Source: Burkholderia sp. FERM BP-3421
Lineage (GTDB): Bacteria; Pseudomonadota; Gammaproteobacteria; Burkholderiales; Burkholderiaceae
Length of the DNA: 64,000 nucleotides
NCBI RefSeq assembly: GCF_028657905.1
Contig: NZ_CP117781.1
Span: 2,914,001 to 2,978,000 of the forward strand
Reading direction: 5' to 3'
The translations under genes were made by a program, and so were the position numbers. Under the pieces are notes generated by a model. That model made no database searches and was not told where the DNA came from. It was given only the letters and a program-made list of their open reading frames with translations. This document shows positions 41,908 to 50,699 of this stretch, one piece after another; position 1 is the stretch's first letter; each line of letters opens with the position of its first letter.

Positions 41908-42635
41908 CGCGCCCTGCCGCGCGGGCCGGCACGGACGCGCCGCCGCTGCCCGAGGCCGCCGCGCTCGCCGCGGATCTCGATCGCGACGGCTACACGGTGA
42001 TTCGCCGCTGGCTGACGCCCGAGGCCTGCGACAGGCTGCGTGCAACGGTCATGGACCCCGATCGCCTCCTGCCCGAGGGCGGCGATCAGCGGACGGGACA
42101 GTACTGGCGCGATGCGCAGTTCACACCCGGCGCGCGGCTGCGCGAGGCGCTCTATACGGGGCTCGTGCCGCATGCACAACGCTGGCTCGACGCGCTGGGG
42201 ACCGGCGCGACGCTGCCGCCCACGCTGGCGGGCTTCGAGGCGCGTTGCCGCGACGCCGGGCTGGGCGCGCCGCTGTCGTCGCTGTCGCGTCTCCGGTCGG
42301 GCGACGAAGCCGCACTGCAACACCGCGCCGACGACGCGCTCGCGTTCCCGCTGCAAGCCAGCGTGATGCTGTCGCGCGCGGGCCGCGACTATACGGGCGG
42401 CGAATTCGTGATGACGGAACAGCGCCCGCGCATGCAATCGCGCCCGGCCGCGTTCCTGCTCGACCAGGGCGACCTCGTGTTGTTCGCGAGCGGCACCCGG
42501 CCGTTCCGCGGCGCGCAGGGCGCCTATCGGGTCAATCTGCGGCACGGCGTCAGCGTCGTGCGGACGGGCGAGCGATGCGCGCTCGACCTCGTATTCCACG
42601 CCGCGCGCGACGCCGCCGCGACGCAGGACCGATGA
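41904..42635 (+). CDS. 2OG-Fe(II) oxygenase paralog lacking the usual HxD motif
   Basis: The 243-residue protein is clearly related to the 37961 gene: both contain GGEFVMTEQRPRMQSR and a distal RHGVS motif (His214 here). Where the paralog has the His-x-Asp iron ligands, this protein has Gln139, His140, Arg141 (LQHRADDALAFPLQ), so the facial triad is not intact in the alignment. It may be a non-catalytic partner or use a shifted His140. ATGA overlaps on both sides tie it to ada and the zinc-domain gene. Confidence 0.75.
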   Translation: MTRPAARAGTDAPPLPEAAALAADLDRDGYTVIRRWLTPEACDRLRATVMDPDRLLPEGGDQRTGQYWRDAQFTPGARLREALYTGLVPHAQRWLDALGTGATLPPTLAGFEARCRDAGLGAPLSSLSRLRSGDEAALQHRADDALAFPLQASVMLSRAGRDYTGGEFVMTEQRPRMQSRPAAFLLDQGDLVLFASGTRPFRGAQGAYRVNLRHGVSVVRTGERCALDLVFHAARDAAATQDR

Positions 42636-42889
42636 GCCGCACCTGGCTGCTGCTCGGCCCGGACGGCCGGCCGTATCGCAGCGCGGTCCCCGGCACGCTG
42701 GGCGGACACCGGCGCGGCCGCATCTACGGTCGCCTCGACTGCCGCTCCGCGCGGCGCGCCCTCGCGCGCGGCGGCTATGCGAAGCAGCGCGTGTTCTTCC
42801 TCGACGAAGCCGCGGCGCGCGCCGCCGGATACCGGCCATGCGCGGTGTGCATGCCGGAACGATACGCACGCTGGAAAGAGGAACGATGA
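42632..42889 (+). CDS. Free-standing Ada-like metal-binding domain protein
   Basis: The 85-residue protein matches the Ada zinc-binding domain: IYGRLDCRSARRAL with Cys37, then RVFFLDEAAARAAGYRPCAVC with Cys70 and Cys73 in the CxxC of the Ada motif FRPCKRC. Family members of this kind are found as separate small proteins. It is encoded in the same ATGA-coupled operon as an Ada whose own cysteines at the equivalent positions are lost. A role as a separate alkyl-phosphotriester sensor is an inference. Confidence 0.82.
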   Translation: MSRTWLLLGPDGRPYRSAVPGTLGGHRRGRIYGRLDCRSARRALARGGYAKQRVFFLDEAAARAAGYRPCAVCMPERYARWKEER

Positions 42890-43053
42890 GCTTGCCGATG
42901 ACGACCCTGCCGCCCGATTTCACGTCCGGCTCTATGCTCGCGCCCGAGGCGGCGACCTCTCCCGCTGCGCCCCTGTCCGCGCTCGACCCGCAGCGGCTGA
43001 GGCCGCAACCTCCCGGAGACCGCCCCAGCACAATCCGCATGTCGGAACGATAA
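42886..43053 (+). CDS. Possible small protein, 55 aa, at the end of the ada operon
   Basis: An ATG at 42886 overlaps the stop of the preceding gene (ATGA), as for the other genes in the operon. The product begins MSLPMTTLPPDFTSGSMLAP and is Pro/Ala-rich, without a family match or clear structure. It may be real or accidental. Confidence 0.35.
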   Translation: MSLPMTTLPPDFTSGSMLAPEAATSPAAPLSALDPQRLRPQPPGDRPSTIRMSER

Positions 43054-43602
43054 GCAGGCTTGGTCCAGAAGATCGAACATGACGAGGTCTTCTTCAATTG
43101 AATCGACGACGCGCACCTCCATCCCGCCGAGCCGCGTGACGCCCGACGTCGATTCGCTCGCGCCGCGGCCCAGCACCTTCACGGGCGGCGCTGATCCGTG
43201 CGCGCGGCCTGCCTGGCCCGCGCCTGCGCGCCGCAGCGGATTTCAGCAGCACGTCACTGCCGCGTGGTCTGCGCGGCACGCCACTGCCGTGCGTCAGCGG
43301 AACCGGGGCGCTCGATCAGCTCGGCGGGCTGCGCGCGCTCGACCTGCTGCCCGGCGAACTCGACCCGGGGCGGCGCATCGCCGCGCGGCATCGGACCGGC
43401 GCGTATCTGCCGCCACGGGTGCGGTTGAGCGTCGCGCCGCGGCAAGCACGCATGAAGCAGCGGCGCGCAGCCGCGACCATCATTTGCCGGAGTGATGACA
43501 CCCGCCTTTTTCTGCGGATTTGACCGGGGCCGGCGGCGGCGACAACCTAAGGCCGCACTGCCGCGAAGACGGCATGCGCCGTCTCCCCCTTCAGAGTCCG
43601 CC
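43054..43602. other. Gap with fragmentary frames, no confident gene
   Basis: In 549 bp no frame is convincingly coding. On the plus strand about 43195-43505 a protein-like frame (LDQLGGLRALDLLPGELDPG) runs without a plausible start. On the minus strand 42983-43182 another (GGMEVRVVDSIEEDLVMFDL) has one. Both may be remnants left where the alkylation region meets the catabolic region. Confidence 0.4.
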
Positions 43603-44946
43603 ATGTACCCGACCGACACCGTGCAATCCCCGAGCGCCGCCCGGCCGCTCGTCGACCGGCAGCTTCGCCGGATCGTCATCGCTTCTGTCGCCGGCAACGC
43701 GATGGAGTGGTACGACTTCTTCGTGTACGGCACGGCCGCGGCGCTCGTGTTCGGCCACGTGTTCTTCCCGCCCGGCGCATCGCCGCTTGCCGGCAGCCTC
43801 GCCGCGTTCGCGGCGTTCGCGCTCGGCTTCGTCGCGCGGCCGCTCGGCGGAGTCGTGTTCGGCCATGTCGGCGATCGCTACGGGCGCAAGGTGTCGCTCG
43901 TGTGGACGCTACTGATCATGGGCGCGTCGACCTTCGCGATCGGCCTGCTGCCGACCTACGGGCAGGTCGGCCTGTGGGCGCCCGCGGCGCTCGTCGCGCT
44001 GCGCCTGCTGCAAGGCATCGCGTCCGGCGGCGAATGGGGCGGCGGCGTGCTGATGATCAGCGAGAACGCGCCGCCCGAACAGCGCGGCTATTACGCCGCG
44101 TGGAGCCAGCTCGGCGTGGGCGGCGGCTTCGTGCTGTCGTCGGCCGCGTTTCTCGCCGCGCAGGCGCTGCCGGACGACGCTTTCCGCGCGTGGGGCTGGC
44201 GGCTGCCGTTCCTCGCGAGCGTCGCCCTCTTCGCGATCGGCATCTACATCCGCCGCCATCTGCCGGAAAGCCGCGACTTCGAGCAGGCCGGCAAGCACGG
44301 CGCGCACGCGCATCTGCCGATCGTCGCGTGCCTGCGCCGCCATCCGAAGGCAATCCTGATTGCGATGGGGCTGCGCGTAGCCGAAAACGGCGGCGCATAC
44401 ATTTTCCTCGCGTTTTCGCTCGTCTACGGCAAATACGTCGGAATCCAGAACGACGTGATGCTGACCGGCGTGATGATCGCGATGATCGTCGAGATGGGTG
44501 CGATGCTCGCGTGGGGTCGGCTGTCCGACCGGATCGGTCGCAAGCCGGTGTACCTGATCGGCGCGCTCAGCCTCGTCGCGTGCGCGTTTCCGTTCTTCTG
44601 GCTGCTCGACACGCGCGCGACGCCGTTCGTGTGGCTCGCGCTCACGGTCGGCACGGCCGTCAGCCACGGCGCAATGATCGGCACGCTGCCCGCGCTCGTC
44701 GGCGAGCTGTTCAGCACCGAGGTGCGCTATTCGGGCGTCGCGCTCGGCCATGAAGTCGCGTCGATCTTCGCGGGCGGCATGTCGCCGCTGATCGCGACCG
44801 CGCTGCTCGCGCGCCATCAGGCGTCGTGGCCCGTGTCGCTGTTCCTCGTCGCGCTCGGCCTCGTCACCGTCGCGACGCTGTGCGCGATGCGCGAGACGCG
44901 GATCGTGGATGAGGCTCACGCCGCCCCGGCTGCCGACGCGGCGTGA
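43603..44946 (+). CDS. MHS-family MFS transporter (metabolite:H+ symporter)
   Basis: The 447-residue protein has twelve predicted membrane helices. It has the MHS signature NAMEWYDFFVYGTAAALVFG in the first helix, the loop FGHVGDRYGRKVSLVWTLLI, and WGRLSDRIGRKPVYLIGALS in the middle. Members take up dicarboxylates, aromatic acids, osmolytes or shikimate by proton symport. It is convergent with the dehydrogenase gene at 45024. The start at 43603 (MYPTDTVQ) excludes a non-protein-like upstream extension. Confidence 0.9.
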   Translation: MYPTDTVQSPSAARPLVDRQLRRIVIASVAGNAMEWYDFFVYGTAAALVFGHVFFPPGASPLAGSLAAFAAFALGFVARPLGGVVFGHVGDRYGRKVSLVWTLLIMGASTFAIGLLPTYGQVGLWAPAALVALRLLQGIASGGEWGGGVLMISENAPPEQRGYYAAWSQLGVGGGFVLSSAAFLAAQALPDDAFRAWGWRLPFLASVALFAIGIYIRRHLPESRDFEQAGKHGAHAHLPIVACLRRHPKAILIAMGLRVAENGGAYIFLAFSLVYGKYVGIQNDVMLTGVMIAMIVEMGAMLAWGRLSDRIGRKPVYLIGALSLVACAFPFFWLLDTRATPFVWLALTVGTAVSHGAMIGTLPALVGELFSTEVRYSGVALGHEVASIFAGGMSPLIATALLARHQASWPVSLFLVALGLVTVATLCAMRETRIVDEAHAAPAADAA

Positions 44947-45023
44947 CCATGACGCCTCGATTCGCGCGAGCGGGCCATTCCCGGCGCGTGCGGCCGTTCC
45001 CGCCCGCCGCGCCGACGCGCCGC

Positions 45024-46034
45024 CTAGCCGCCGCTTCCCCGCCGCGCGCCGTCGAACACCGGCGCAAGCCCGAGATGATCGAGCAGCCGCGCGAATTCGC
45101 CGAGCCGCTGCCGCATGTAGGCGGGCACGTCGACCTCCGCATAATCGTGGAAACCAGCGCCCGTGCGCACGCCATCACGCCCGGCTTCCATGTTGCGCAC
45201 GACGCTGTCGGCCGGCGCGAAGCGCGGGCCGATCTCGCCGGCCAGATACATCGACGCGTAATACAGGATGTCGCAGCCGCCCCAGTCGATGAATTCCAGC
45301 AGCCCGAGCACCGCGAAGCGCGGGCCGAAGCCGGTGCGGATCGCCGTGTCGATGTCCGCTGCGCTCGCGACGCCCTCCTCGACCATCCGCGCGGCCTCGT
45401 TCATCGCGAGCGCCTGGATGCGCGGCACGATATAGCCAGGCGCCGGCCCGCAGATCACCGGCTGCTTGCCGACGCGCGCCAGCAGCGCGGCGAGCGCGTC
45501 GACGATGGCTCGATCCGTCGCAGCGCCGCGGCTGATCTCAACGAGCGGCATCAACAGCGCGGGATTCAGCCAGTGCGCGTTCAGCATCCGTTCGGGATGC
45601 GCGACATGGCGCTGCAACTCGGTGACGACGAAGGTCGACGTCGTCGATGCAATCGTTGCGCTCGCATCGACAGTCACGCCGAGCCAACGCAGCGCGTCGG
45701 CTTTCGCGTCGAGCACTTCGGGCAGGGCCTCGAATACGATGTCGGCATCGCGCACCGCATCCGCCGCGCCGTCCCGCGCGATGAGCGCAATGCGCGCGAC
45801 GACGGCGTCGGCCTGCGCGGCGTCGATGCGGCCGAGCACGATCTGCGCGTGCAGCGGCCGCGCGATCTCGTCGTGCGTGCGCGCCGCGAATGCGCGCCAT
45901 CCGGCCGCGTCGCGCGGCTTGAAGTCGACCAGCGTCACGTCGAGCCCCGCGAACGCGAACACCAGCGCGATCCCCTGCCCCATGCGCCCCGCGCCGAGCA
46001 CGTGCACGCGCGTCACCTCGGTGGCCGCGATCAT
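45024..46034 (-). CDS. 3-hydroxyacyl-CoA dehydrogenase-family protein
   Basis: The 336-residue enzyme has the NAD-binding VHVLGAGRMGQGIALVFAFA and DADIVFEALPEVLDAKADAL, then the substrate region TTSTFVVTELQRHVAHPERM, HWLNPALLMPLVEIS and the C-terminal domain KQPVICGPAPGYIVPRIQAL. The sequence is of the type found in L-carnitine and 3-hydroxybutyryl-CoA dehydrogenases. Its start overlaps the upstream gene by four bases (ATGA), so both enzymes act in one pathway. The substrate is unknown. Confidence 0.88.
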   Translation of the reverse strand: MIAATEVTRVHVLGAGRMGQGIALVFAFAGLDVTLVDFKPRDAAGWRAFAARTHDEIARPLHAQIVLGRIDAAQADAVVARIALIARDGAADAVRDADIVFEALPEVLDAKADALRWLGVTVDASATIASTTSTFVVTELQRHVAHPERMLNAHWLNPALLMPLVEISRGAATDRAIVDALAALLARVGKQPVICGPAPGYIVPRIQALAMNEAARMVEEGVASAADIDTAIRTGFGPRFAVLGLLEFIDWGGCDILYYASMYLAGEIGPRFAPADSVVRNMEAGRDGVRTGAGFHDYAEVDVPAYMRQRLGEFARLLDHLGLAPVFDGARRGSGG

Positions 46035-47137
46035 GCCGCGCACCCCGCGTCGAGCAGCGCGCGCAGCGCGTCGCGCGACAGCGCCGCCAGCCCGAGCCGC
46101 TCCAGCGTGCGGCCTTCCGCATACAGGCCGCGCGCTACGACCGCGCTCGCGATGCTCAGCAGCCCCTGCGCAACCGGCGTCGGCACGCCAGCCCAGCGCC
46201 CGCACGACACGACGAACGACAGCCCGAGCCGGGTGTCCTCGAGCATGTAGCGATGCGTGCGCAAATCGATCTTCTCGCGCCAGTCGCCGCTATCGGTCAG
46301 CCTGCCGTGCGCGCCGCGCCCGTACATCCATTCGTCACCGTCGGCCGCGTAGTGATCCGCGAGCGGGAAATGCGGCGAGCGGTAGCCGAGCGCCTCGCGC
46401 ACCGCGATGCGTTCGGCGTCGAGCGCGTTCGTCACGCGGCGGATCGCCGGTTGCGTGCCTTCGTTGTGGATGTCCCACGCGTCGAAGTGTTCGAGCGGCC
46501 CGGCGTTCATCAGGATCAGCGGCGGGTGGATCACCGGCCCCGCGTTCATCAACGCGGCGGACAATGCGTCCTCGACCGGCTCGACCGACGGATAGCCCGC
46601 GCGCAGCACGTCGAATGCCCAGCCGGCCGCGTGTGCCGGAAACACGCCGGTCGGCAGGCGCGTCGCATACGCGCTGATCACGACTTCATTGTCGCCATGC
46701 CTGCGCACCAGATACGGCAGCGTACCCGTCTCGGCGAACGCGATGCGCGAGCGATTGCCGGCGTCGGCCGCCGCACGCGCGAACACGAAGCTGCCGAATG
46801 TGCCGGGCGGCAGGAACACGACCTGATCGTCCTCCAGCAGCGGCGCGACCTGCGCGGCGAGCGCGTCGTGCGAGGTGGCCGGCAGCGGCGCCACGACGAG
46901 CCGCGCACCGTGCAGCGCCGCCGCGAGATCGCCGGTCAGGCGAATCGCGCCGGGCGCTTCGCCGAGCGGAACCGCCCACTTGCCGCGATAGTCGGTCACG
47001 TTCAATACGCCGAGTTCGCGCAGCCGCGCATGCGGCTCGCGATCGCGCCGCCACCACGTCACGTCGTGCCCCTTCTCGAACAGATCGATGGCCGCCGCAT
47101 GGCAGCCGTGGCCTCCGCCCAGTACACATACCTTCAT
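46031..47137 (-). CDS. NAD(P)-dependent octopine/nopaline dehydrogenase-family protein
   Basis: The 368-residue protein starts with the Rossmann motif VCVLGGGHGCHAAAIDLFEK and has the C-terminal all-helical domain with INxVIHPPLxxxNxG-like NAGPVIHPPLILMNAG and the conserved His-Asp pair (FDAWDIHNEGTQPAIRRV) of opine dehydrogenases. These enzymes reductively condense an amino acid with a 2-oxo acid, or do the reverse. With the co-translated 3-hydroxyacyl-CoA dehydrogenase and an AraC regulator it forms a catabolic unit. Start at 47137, the conserved MKVCVLGGG. Confidence 0.88.
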   Translation of the reverse strand: MKVCVLGGGHGCHAAAIDLFEKGHDVTWWRRDREPHARLRELGVLNVTDYRGKWAVPLGEAPGAIRLTGDLAAALHGARLVVAPLPATSHDALAAQVAPLLEDDQVVFLPPGTFGSFVFARAAADAGNRSRIAFAETGTLPYLVRRHGDNEVVISAYATRLPTGVFPAHAAGWAFDVLRAGYPSVEPVEDALSAALMNAGPVIHPPLILMNAGPLEHFDAWDIHNEGTQPAIRRVTNALDAERIAVREALGYRSPHFPLADHYAADGDEWMYGRGAHGRLTDSGDWREKIDLRTHRYMLEDTRLGLSFVVSCGRWAGVPTPVAQGLLSIASAVVARGLYAEGRTLERLGLAALSRDALRALLDAGCAA

Positions 47138-47301
47138 CGTCGTCTCCCGGTGAATGAGTGCTTCCGAGACTACGCGGCGGCGTGCACCGCGTCGCTTCAA
47201 AACGCGCAACGACGCGCCCGTTCGCGCAACGCAATCGCAGCCCGGCACGTGCGCCGCCCGCGCATGCCGTCGCCCCCACGCATCCGACCCGAGGTCCACG
47301 A

Positions 47302-48264
47302 ATGGATATCGCCCTTTCCCGCCATGCGCCGAACCGGCTCGGCGCGCTGCGGGCGCCCGACGAAGTCGAACGCGCGGTCGCGCACCGGCTCGGGCCGCAC
47401 CGGATGGCCGCGCGCGGCTGCGATCCGTTTCGCGCTGAACTGTACGAAGTGCCGCTGCATCACGGTACGCTGCTCGAACTCTGCTACGGCCGCGAAACGC
47501 GTATCGACTTCGGCGACGACGCCGCGCATTTCCTGTTCAGGCTGACGCTCGCGGGCACGTACGAATTGCAGGCCGGCGCCGTCGTCGCGCGCGCCGGCCC
47601 CGGCGAGCTGACCGTGTCGTCGCCCGCGCTCGCGAGCCGCCTGAGCACGAGCCCCGATTGCCGCAACCTCGTGCTGCGGCTCGAGCGCGGCGCGCTCGAG
47701 CGCAAGCTCCAGGACATGCTGCACGCGACGCTCGCCCGGCCGCTGACGTTCGAACTCACGGCCGGCGGCGCCGGCGCCGCGCTCGTGCCGCCGACATTCG
47801 AGTATCTGTGCCGGCTGGGCGCGCAGCCGGGCATCGGCGCAACCGCCTCCGGCGCCGATCTGAGCACGTGGCTGATGTCGCTGTTGCTCACGCACCTGCC
47901 GCATTCGTACAGCGACGCGCTCGCGCGCGGCACGCCGCCGCTGCCGACGCACGTGCGCCGCGCGTGCGACCACGTCGACGCGCATCTCGGCGAACCGCTC
48001 GCGCTCGCCGCGCTGGCGGCCGTCGCGGGCGTCGCGCCGCGCACGCTGCAGCACGCGTTCCGCGCGTTCCTGCACACCACGCCGGCCGCCTACGTGCGCG
48101 AACGCCGGCTCGCCGCCGCGCACGCGGCTCTGCAACGCGGCGACGCGCGCAGCGTGACCGATGTGCTGATCGCGCACGGCATCCACGGCTTCGGTCATTT
48201 CGCGAAGGCGTATGCGCGGCGTTACGGCCACGCGCCTTCCGTCACCGCGAGGACACCACGATGA
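47302..48264 (+). CDS. AraC-family transcriptional regulator
   Basis: The 320-residue protein has a beta-rich N-domain (LHHGTLLELCYGRETRIDFG) and a C-terminal AraC double HTH (AALAAVAGVAPRTLQHAFRA and VTDVLIAHGIHGFGHFAKAY). It is divergent from the opine-dehydrogenase operon, with 164 bp between starts, and overlaps the LysR gene by four bases. It likely activates the dehydrogenase operon. Confidence 0.93.
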   Translation: MDIALSRHAPNRLGALRAPDEVERAVAHRLGPHRMAARGCDPFRAELYEVPLHHGTLLELCYGRETRIDFGDDAAHFLFRLTLAGTYELQAGAVVARAGPGELTVSSPALASRLSTSPDCRNLVLRLERGALERKLQDMLHATLARPLTFELTAGGAGAALVPPTFEYLCRLGAQPGIGATASGADLSTWLMSLLLTHLPHSYSDALARGTPPLPTHVRRACDHVDAHLGEPLALAALAAVAGVAPRTLQHAFRAFLHTTPAAYVRERRLAAAHAALQRGDARSVTDVLIAHGIHGFGHFAKAYARRYGHAPSVTARTPR

Positions 48265-49298
48265 CGCATCCCTCGACCGGCCGTCACGCGGCCCCGGCCC
48301 GCGCCGACCCCGCGCCGCACGACGGCGACGCGCCCGATGGCCTGCGCGTGCAGGATCTCGATCTCAATCTGCTGAAAACGTTTCGCGCGGTGTACGAGGA
48401 ACGGCATGTCGGCCGCGCGGCGCAGCGGCTCGGCGTCACGCAGCCGTCGGTCAGCCACGCGCTCGGCCGGCTGCGGCTGATGTTTCGCGACGCGCTGTTC
48501 GTGCGCACCGGCACCGGCGTCGAGCCGACGCCTCGCGCGCAGCGGCTCGCGCTGTCGGTCGACAAGGCGCTCGCGATCCTGCAGGACGTGCTCGACGAGG
48601 GCTCGCGCTTCGTGCCCGACAGCACGCAACGCGTGTTCCGCCTGCACATGAGCGATTTCGCGGCGAGCGCGTTCCTGCCGACGATGCTCGCCGAATTCGA
48701 CCGCCGCGCGCCGGGCGCGGTGATCGAGACGCTGCATGTCGACGAATGCCAACTCAATGTCGCGCTCGAATCGGGGCGCATCGATTTCGCGCTCGGGCAC
48801 TTCGCCGACGCATCGAGCCACTTCCAGCGCGCCGCGCTGCTGCACGAGCGCTGCGTGCTGTTGATGCCGCGCCGTACCGCGCGGCGCGCCGCGCTGTCCG
48901 ACGATTTCGTGCTCGACGGCGCGGTGCCCGACGCGCTGCGCTTTCTCGCGATCACGTCGCATCCGCAATCGATGCAGTTGCTGGAACGGCACGGGCTGAT
49001 GCCGCGCGTGCGCGCGGCGCTGCCAGATTTCATGGTGGTGCCCGCGCTGCTGCGCGACGGCGACTACGCGCTGATCCTGCCGGAGACCGTCGCGATCACG
49101 TTCGCGGCGCGGCAACCGTGCGCGCTGTACGAGATCGCCGACGCCGGCGAATGGGCCGTCAACGCGTACTGGCACCGGCGCTTCGACGCGGATCCCGGCC
49201 ATCGTTGGCTGCGCGCGCTGCTGCTCGAACTGTTCAGCATCGGCCGGCGGGCGCCATTCGATGCATGGCTCGCGCCGCAACTGCCCGCCCGTGCCTAG
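48261..49298 (+). CDS. LysR-family transcriptional regulator
   Basis: The 345-residue protein has an unusual N-terminal extension of about 30 residues (HPSTGRHAAPARADPAPHDG) before the HTH (DLDLNLLKTFRAVYEERHVG, RLGVTQPSVSHALGRLRLMF). The effector domain is of the NodD/LinR type. Its ATG overlaps the AraC stop. Two regulators in tandem, next to a porin and an MFS transporter, suggest linked control of uptake and catabolism. Confidence 0.92.
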   Translation: MTHPSTGRHAAPARADPAPHDGDAPDGLRVQDLDLNLLKTFRAVYEERHVGRAAQRLGVTQPSVSHALGRLRLMFRDALFVRTGTGVEPTPRAQRLALSVDKALAILQDVLDEGSRFVPDSTQRVFRLHMSDFAASAFLPTMLAEFDRRAPGAVIETLHVDECQLNVALESGRIDFALGHFADASSHFQRAALLHERCVLLMPRRTARRAALSDDFVLDGAVPDALRFLAITSHPQSMQLLERHGLMPRVRAALPDFMVVPALLRDGDYALILPETVAITFAARQPCALYEIADAGEWAVNAYWHRRFDADPGHRWLRALLLELFSIGRRAPFDAWLAPQLPARA

Positions 49299-49329
49299 CC
49301 GCGCGGGCCGGCCCGCGCGATCAGAACGA

Positions 49330-50448
49330 TCAGAACGACATCAGGATGCCGGCGACGATCGAGCTGGCCGTCGCGCCTGGCTTCGCGAGCGCGACGCCGC
49401 CGCCCGCCGCGCCGTTGACGACGAAGCGCGCATGCGCGCCGTTGCGCACCATCGCCGCGCCCGTGTACAGCACCGTGCGCTTCGACAGCGGATAGTCGAA
49501 GCGCACGCCGTACGAATCGGCGTCGCCTTCGCTGTCGGCGACTTTCCGGTAATGGCCGACGCTCAGCAACAGCGACGCGCGCCCGATCGGCACCGTCGCG
49601 CTGAGTTCCATGATGTCGCTGTGCGGATACGCGCTCCGGCTGTCGATCACCGTCGCGACGTCGGGGCCGCCGCGATGGCGCATGTACAGCGCGGAAACCT
49701 TCACGACTTCGAAATCGTAGGACACCGCGCCGAGCGTGTAATTGCCGTTCGCGGCCGGACTTGCGTCGCCGAGCGTCGCGGCGGCGACCGGGCTGAACTT
49801 CTGCGTCATGTAATCGAGATCGACCGACAGGCCGCCGCGCACGTAGTTGAGTCCCGCGCCGTAGGTATCGCCCAGCGTCGAAGGCTGCCCGGCCGCGCCG
49901 TTGGCGCCGCGCGCAGCCATCGCGCGCAGCATGAAGCCTGCGTGGCGCGGCGACGTGTAGCGCATCGAGTTGCGCACACGCAGGAACGCCGGCCCGACGA
50001 AATTGTCGGTCGCGTTGCCCCACGCGAGCCCCGCGCCGAGCCCAGGCAGGCTGTACGTGACGAGCGTCGTATGCAGGATCGTGTAGAGCTCGCCGACCTG
50101 CACGCCGCCGAACGGCCCCGTGACGCCGACCCACGCCTCGCGCCCGAACAACGCGCTGCTGCTGGAGAGCGCCCCGCTCGCGGCGTTGAAGCCGCCCTCG
50201 AGCTTGAAGATCGTCGCGTAGCCGCCGCCGAGATCCTCGACGCCCTTCAGCCCCCATTGCGACGCGAACAGGTTGCCGCTGCCCATACGCGCCACATGGT
50301 TCGGTCCGGCGTTCGCGTATTCGACAGCGGTGTCGATGCGGCCGTAAAGCGTCACGCTCGATTGCGCGGCGGCGGGCAGCGCGGCGCAGGCAAGGAGCGC
50401 GGCAAGCGGTGCGGCAAGCCGGTCGGCCCGCCTGTTCGGATGGTTCAT
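49330..50448 (-). CDS. Gram-negative trimeric porin
   Basis: The 372-residue precursor has a Sec signal peptide (LAALLACAALPAAAQ), begins the mature chain as SSVTLYGRIDTAVEYANAG, and ends in the outer-membrane C-terminal Phe (AGILMSF). Burkholderiales OmpC/Omp38-type features include FGREAWVGVTGPFGGVQVGE in the loop-3 region. It would let small anions or aromatic acids cross the outer membrane. It is divergent from the MFS transporter and probably feeds the indole-acetate pathway. Confidence 0.93.
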   Translation of the reverse strand: MNHPNRRADRLAAPLAALLACAALPAAAQSSVTLYGRIDTAVEYANAGPNHVARMGSGNLFASQWGLKGVEDLGGGYATIFKLEGGFNAASGALSSSSALFGREAWVGVTGPFGGVQVGELYTILHTTLVTYSLPGLGAGLAWGNATDNFVGPAFLRVRNSMRYTSPRHAGFMLRAMAARGANGAAGQPSTLGDTYGAGLNYVRGGLSVDLDYMTQKFSPVAAATLGDASPAANGNYTLGAVSYDFEVVKVSALYMRHRGGPDVATVIDSRSAYPHSDIMELSATVPIGRASLLLSVGHYRKVADSEGDADSYGVRFDYPLSKRTVLYTGAAMVRNGAHARFVVNGAAGGGVALAKPGATASSIVAGILMSF

Positions 50449-50589
50449 CTTCGTCGTCCCGTGGAAATGCCGGCAGCTGTCAGCATCGCGCCGCCTGACT
50501 TGAAGCGCGTTCGCCTCGAAGGGCCAACATCGCCAATGAAAACCGGGCCGAGTCTAGGAACGACAATTTCGGAAGTCGACGCAATCCGC

Positions 50590-50606
50590 TCTATAACACT
50601 TATAGA
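50590..50606. promoter_or_regulatory. Palindrome, candidate LysR-type operator
   Basis: TCTATAACACTTATAGA has 7-bp perfect arms around CAC. It has the T-N11-A symmetry used by LysR regulators and sits between the porin and the transporter. Confidence 0.5.
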
Positions 50607-50681
50607 TGCACCGCATGATGCGCGCGCGGGCCGCCGCACGCGCGCTCCGCGGCGGCCCGCGCGCACGGCCTCGGTGTTTTC

Positions 50682-50699
50682 TTTACCTGGGTCGGTAAA
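50682..50699. promoter_or_regulatory. Palindrome, candidate operator
   Basis: TTTACC and GGTAAA flank the 6-base spacer TGGGTC, a clean dyad about 155 bp upstream of the MFS transporter start. Confidence 0.45.

Noticed and set aside
42775..43182. 135-residue minus-strand frame over the end of the ada operon
   Set aside because: Only the first 50 residues look protein-like and the rest is the shadow of the Ada-like zinc-domain gene. Kept only as possible debris.
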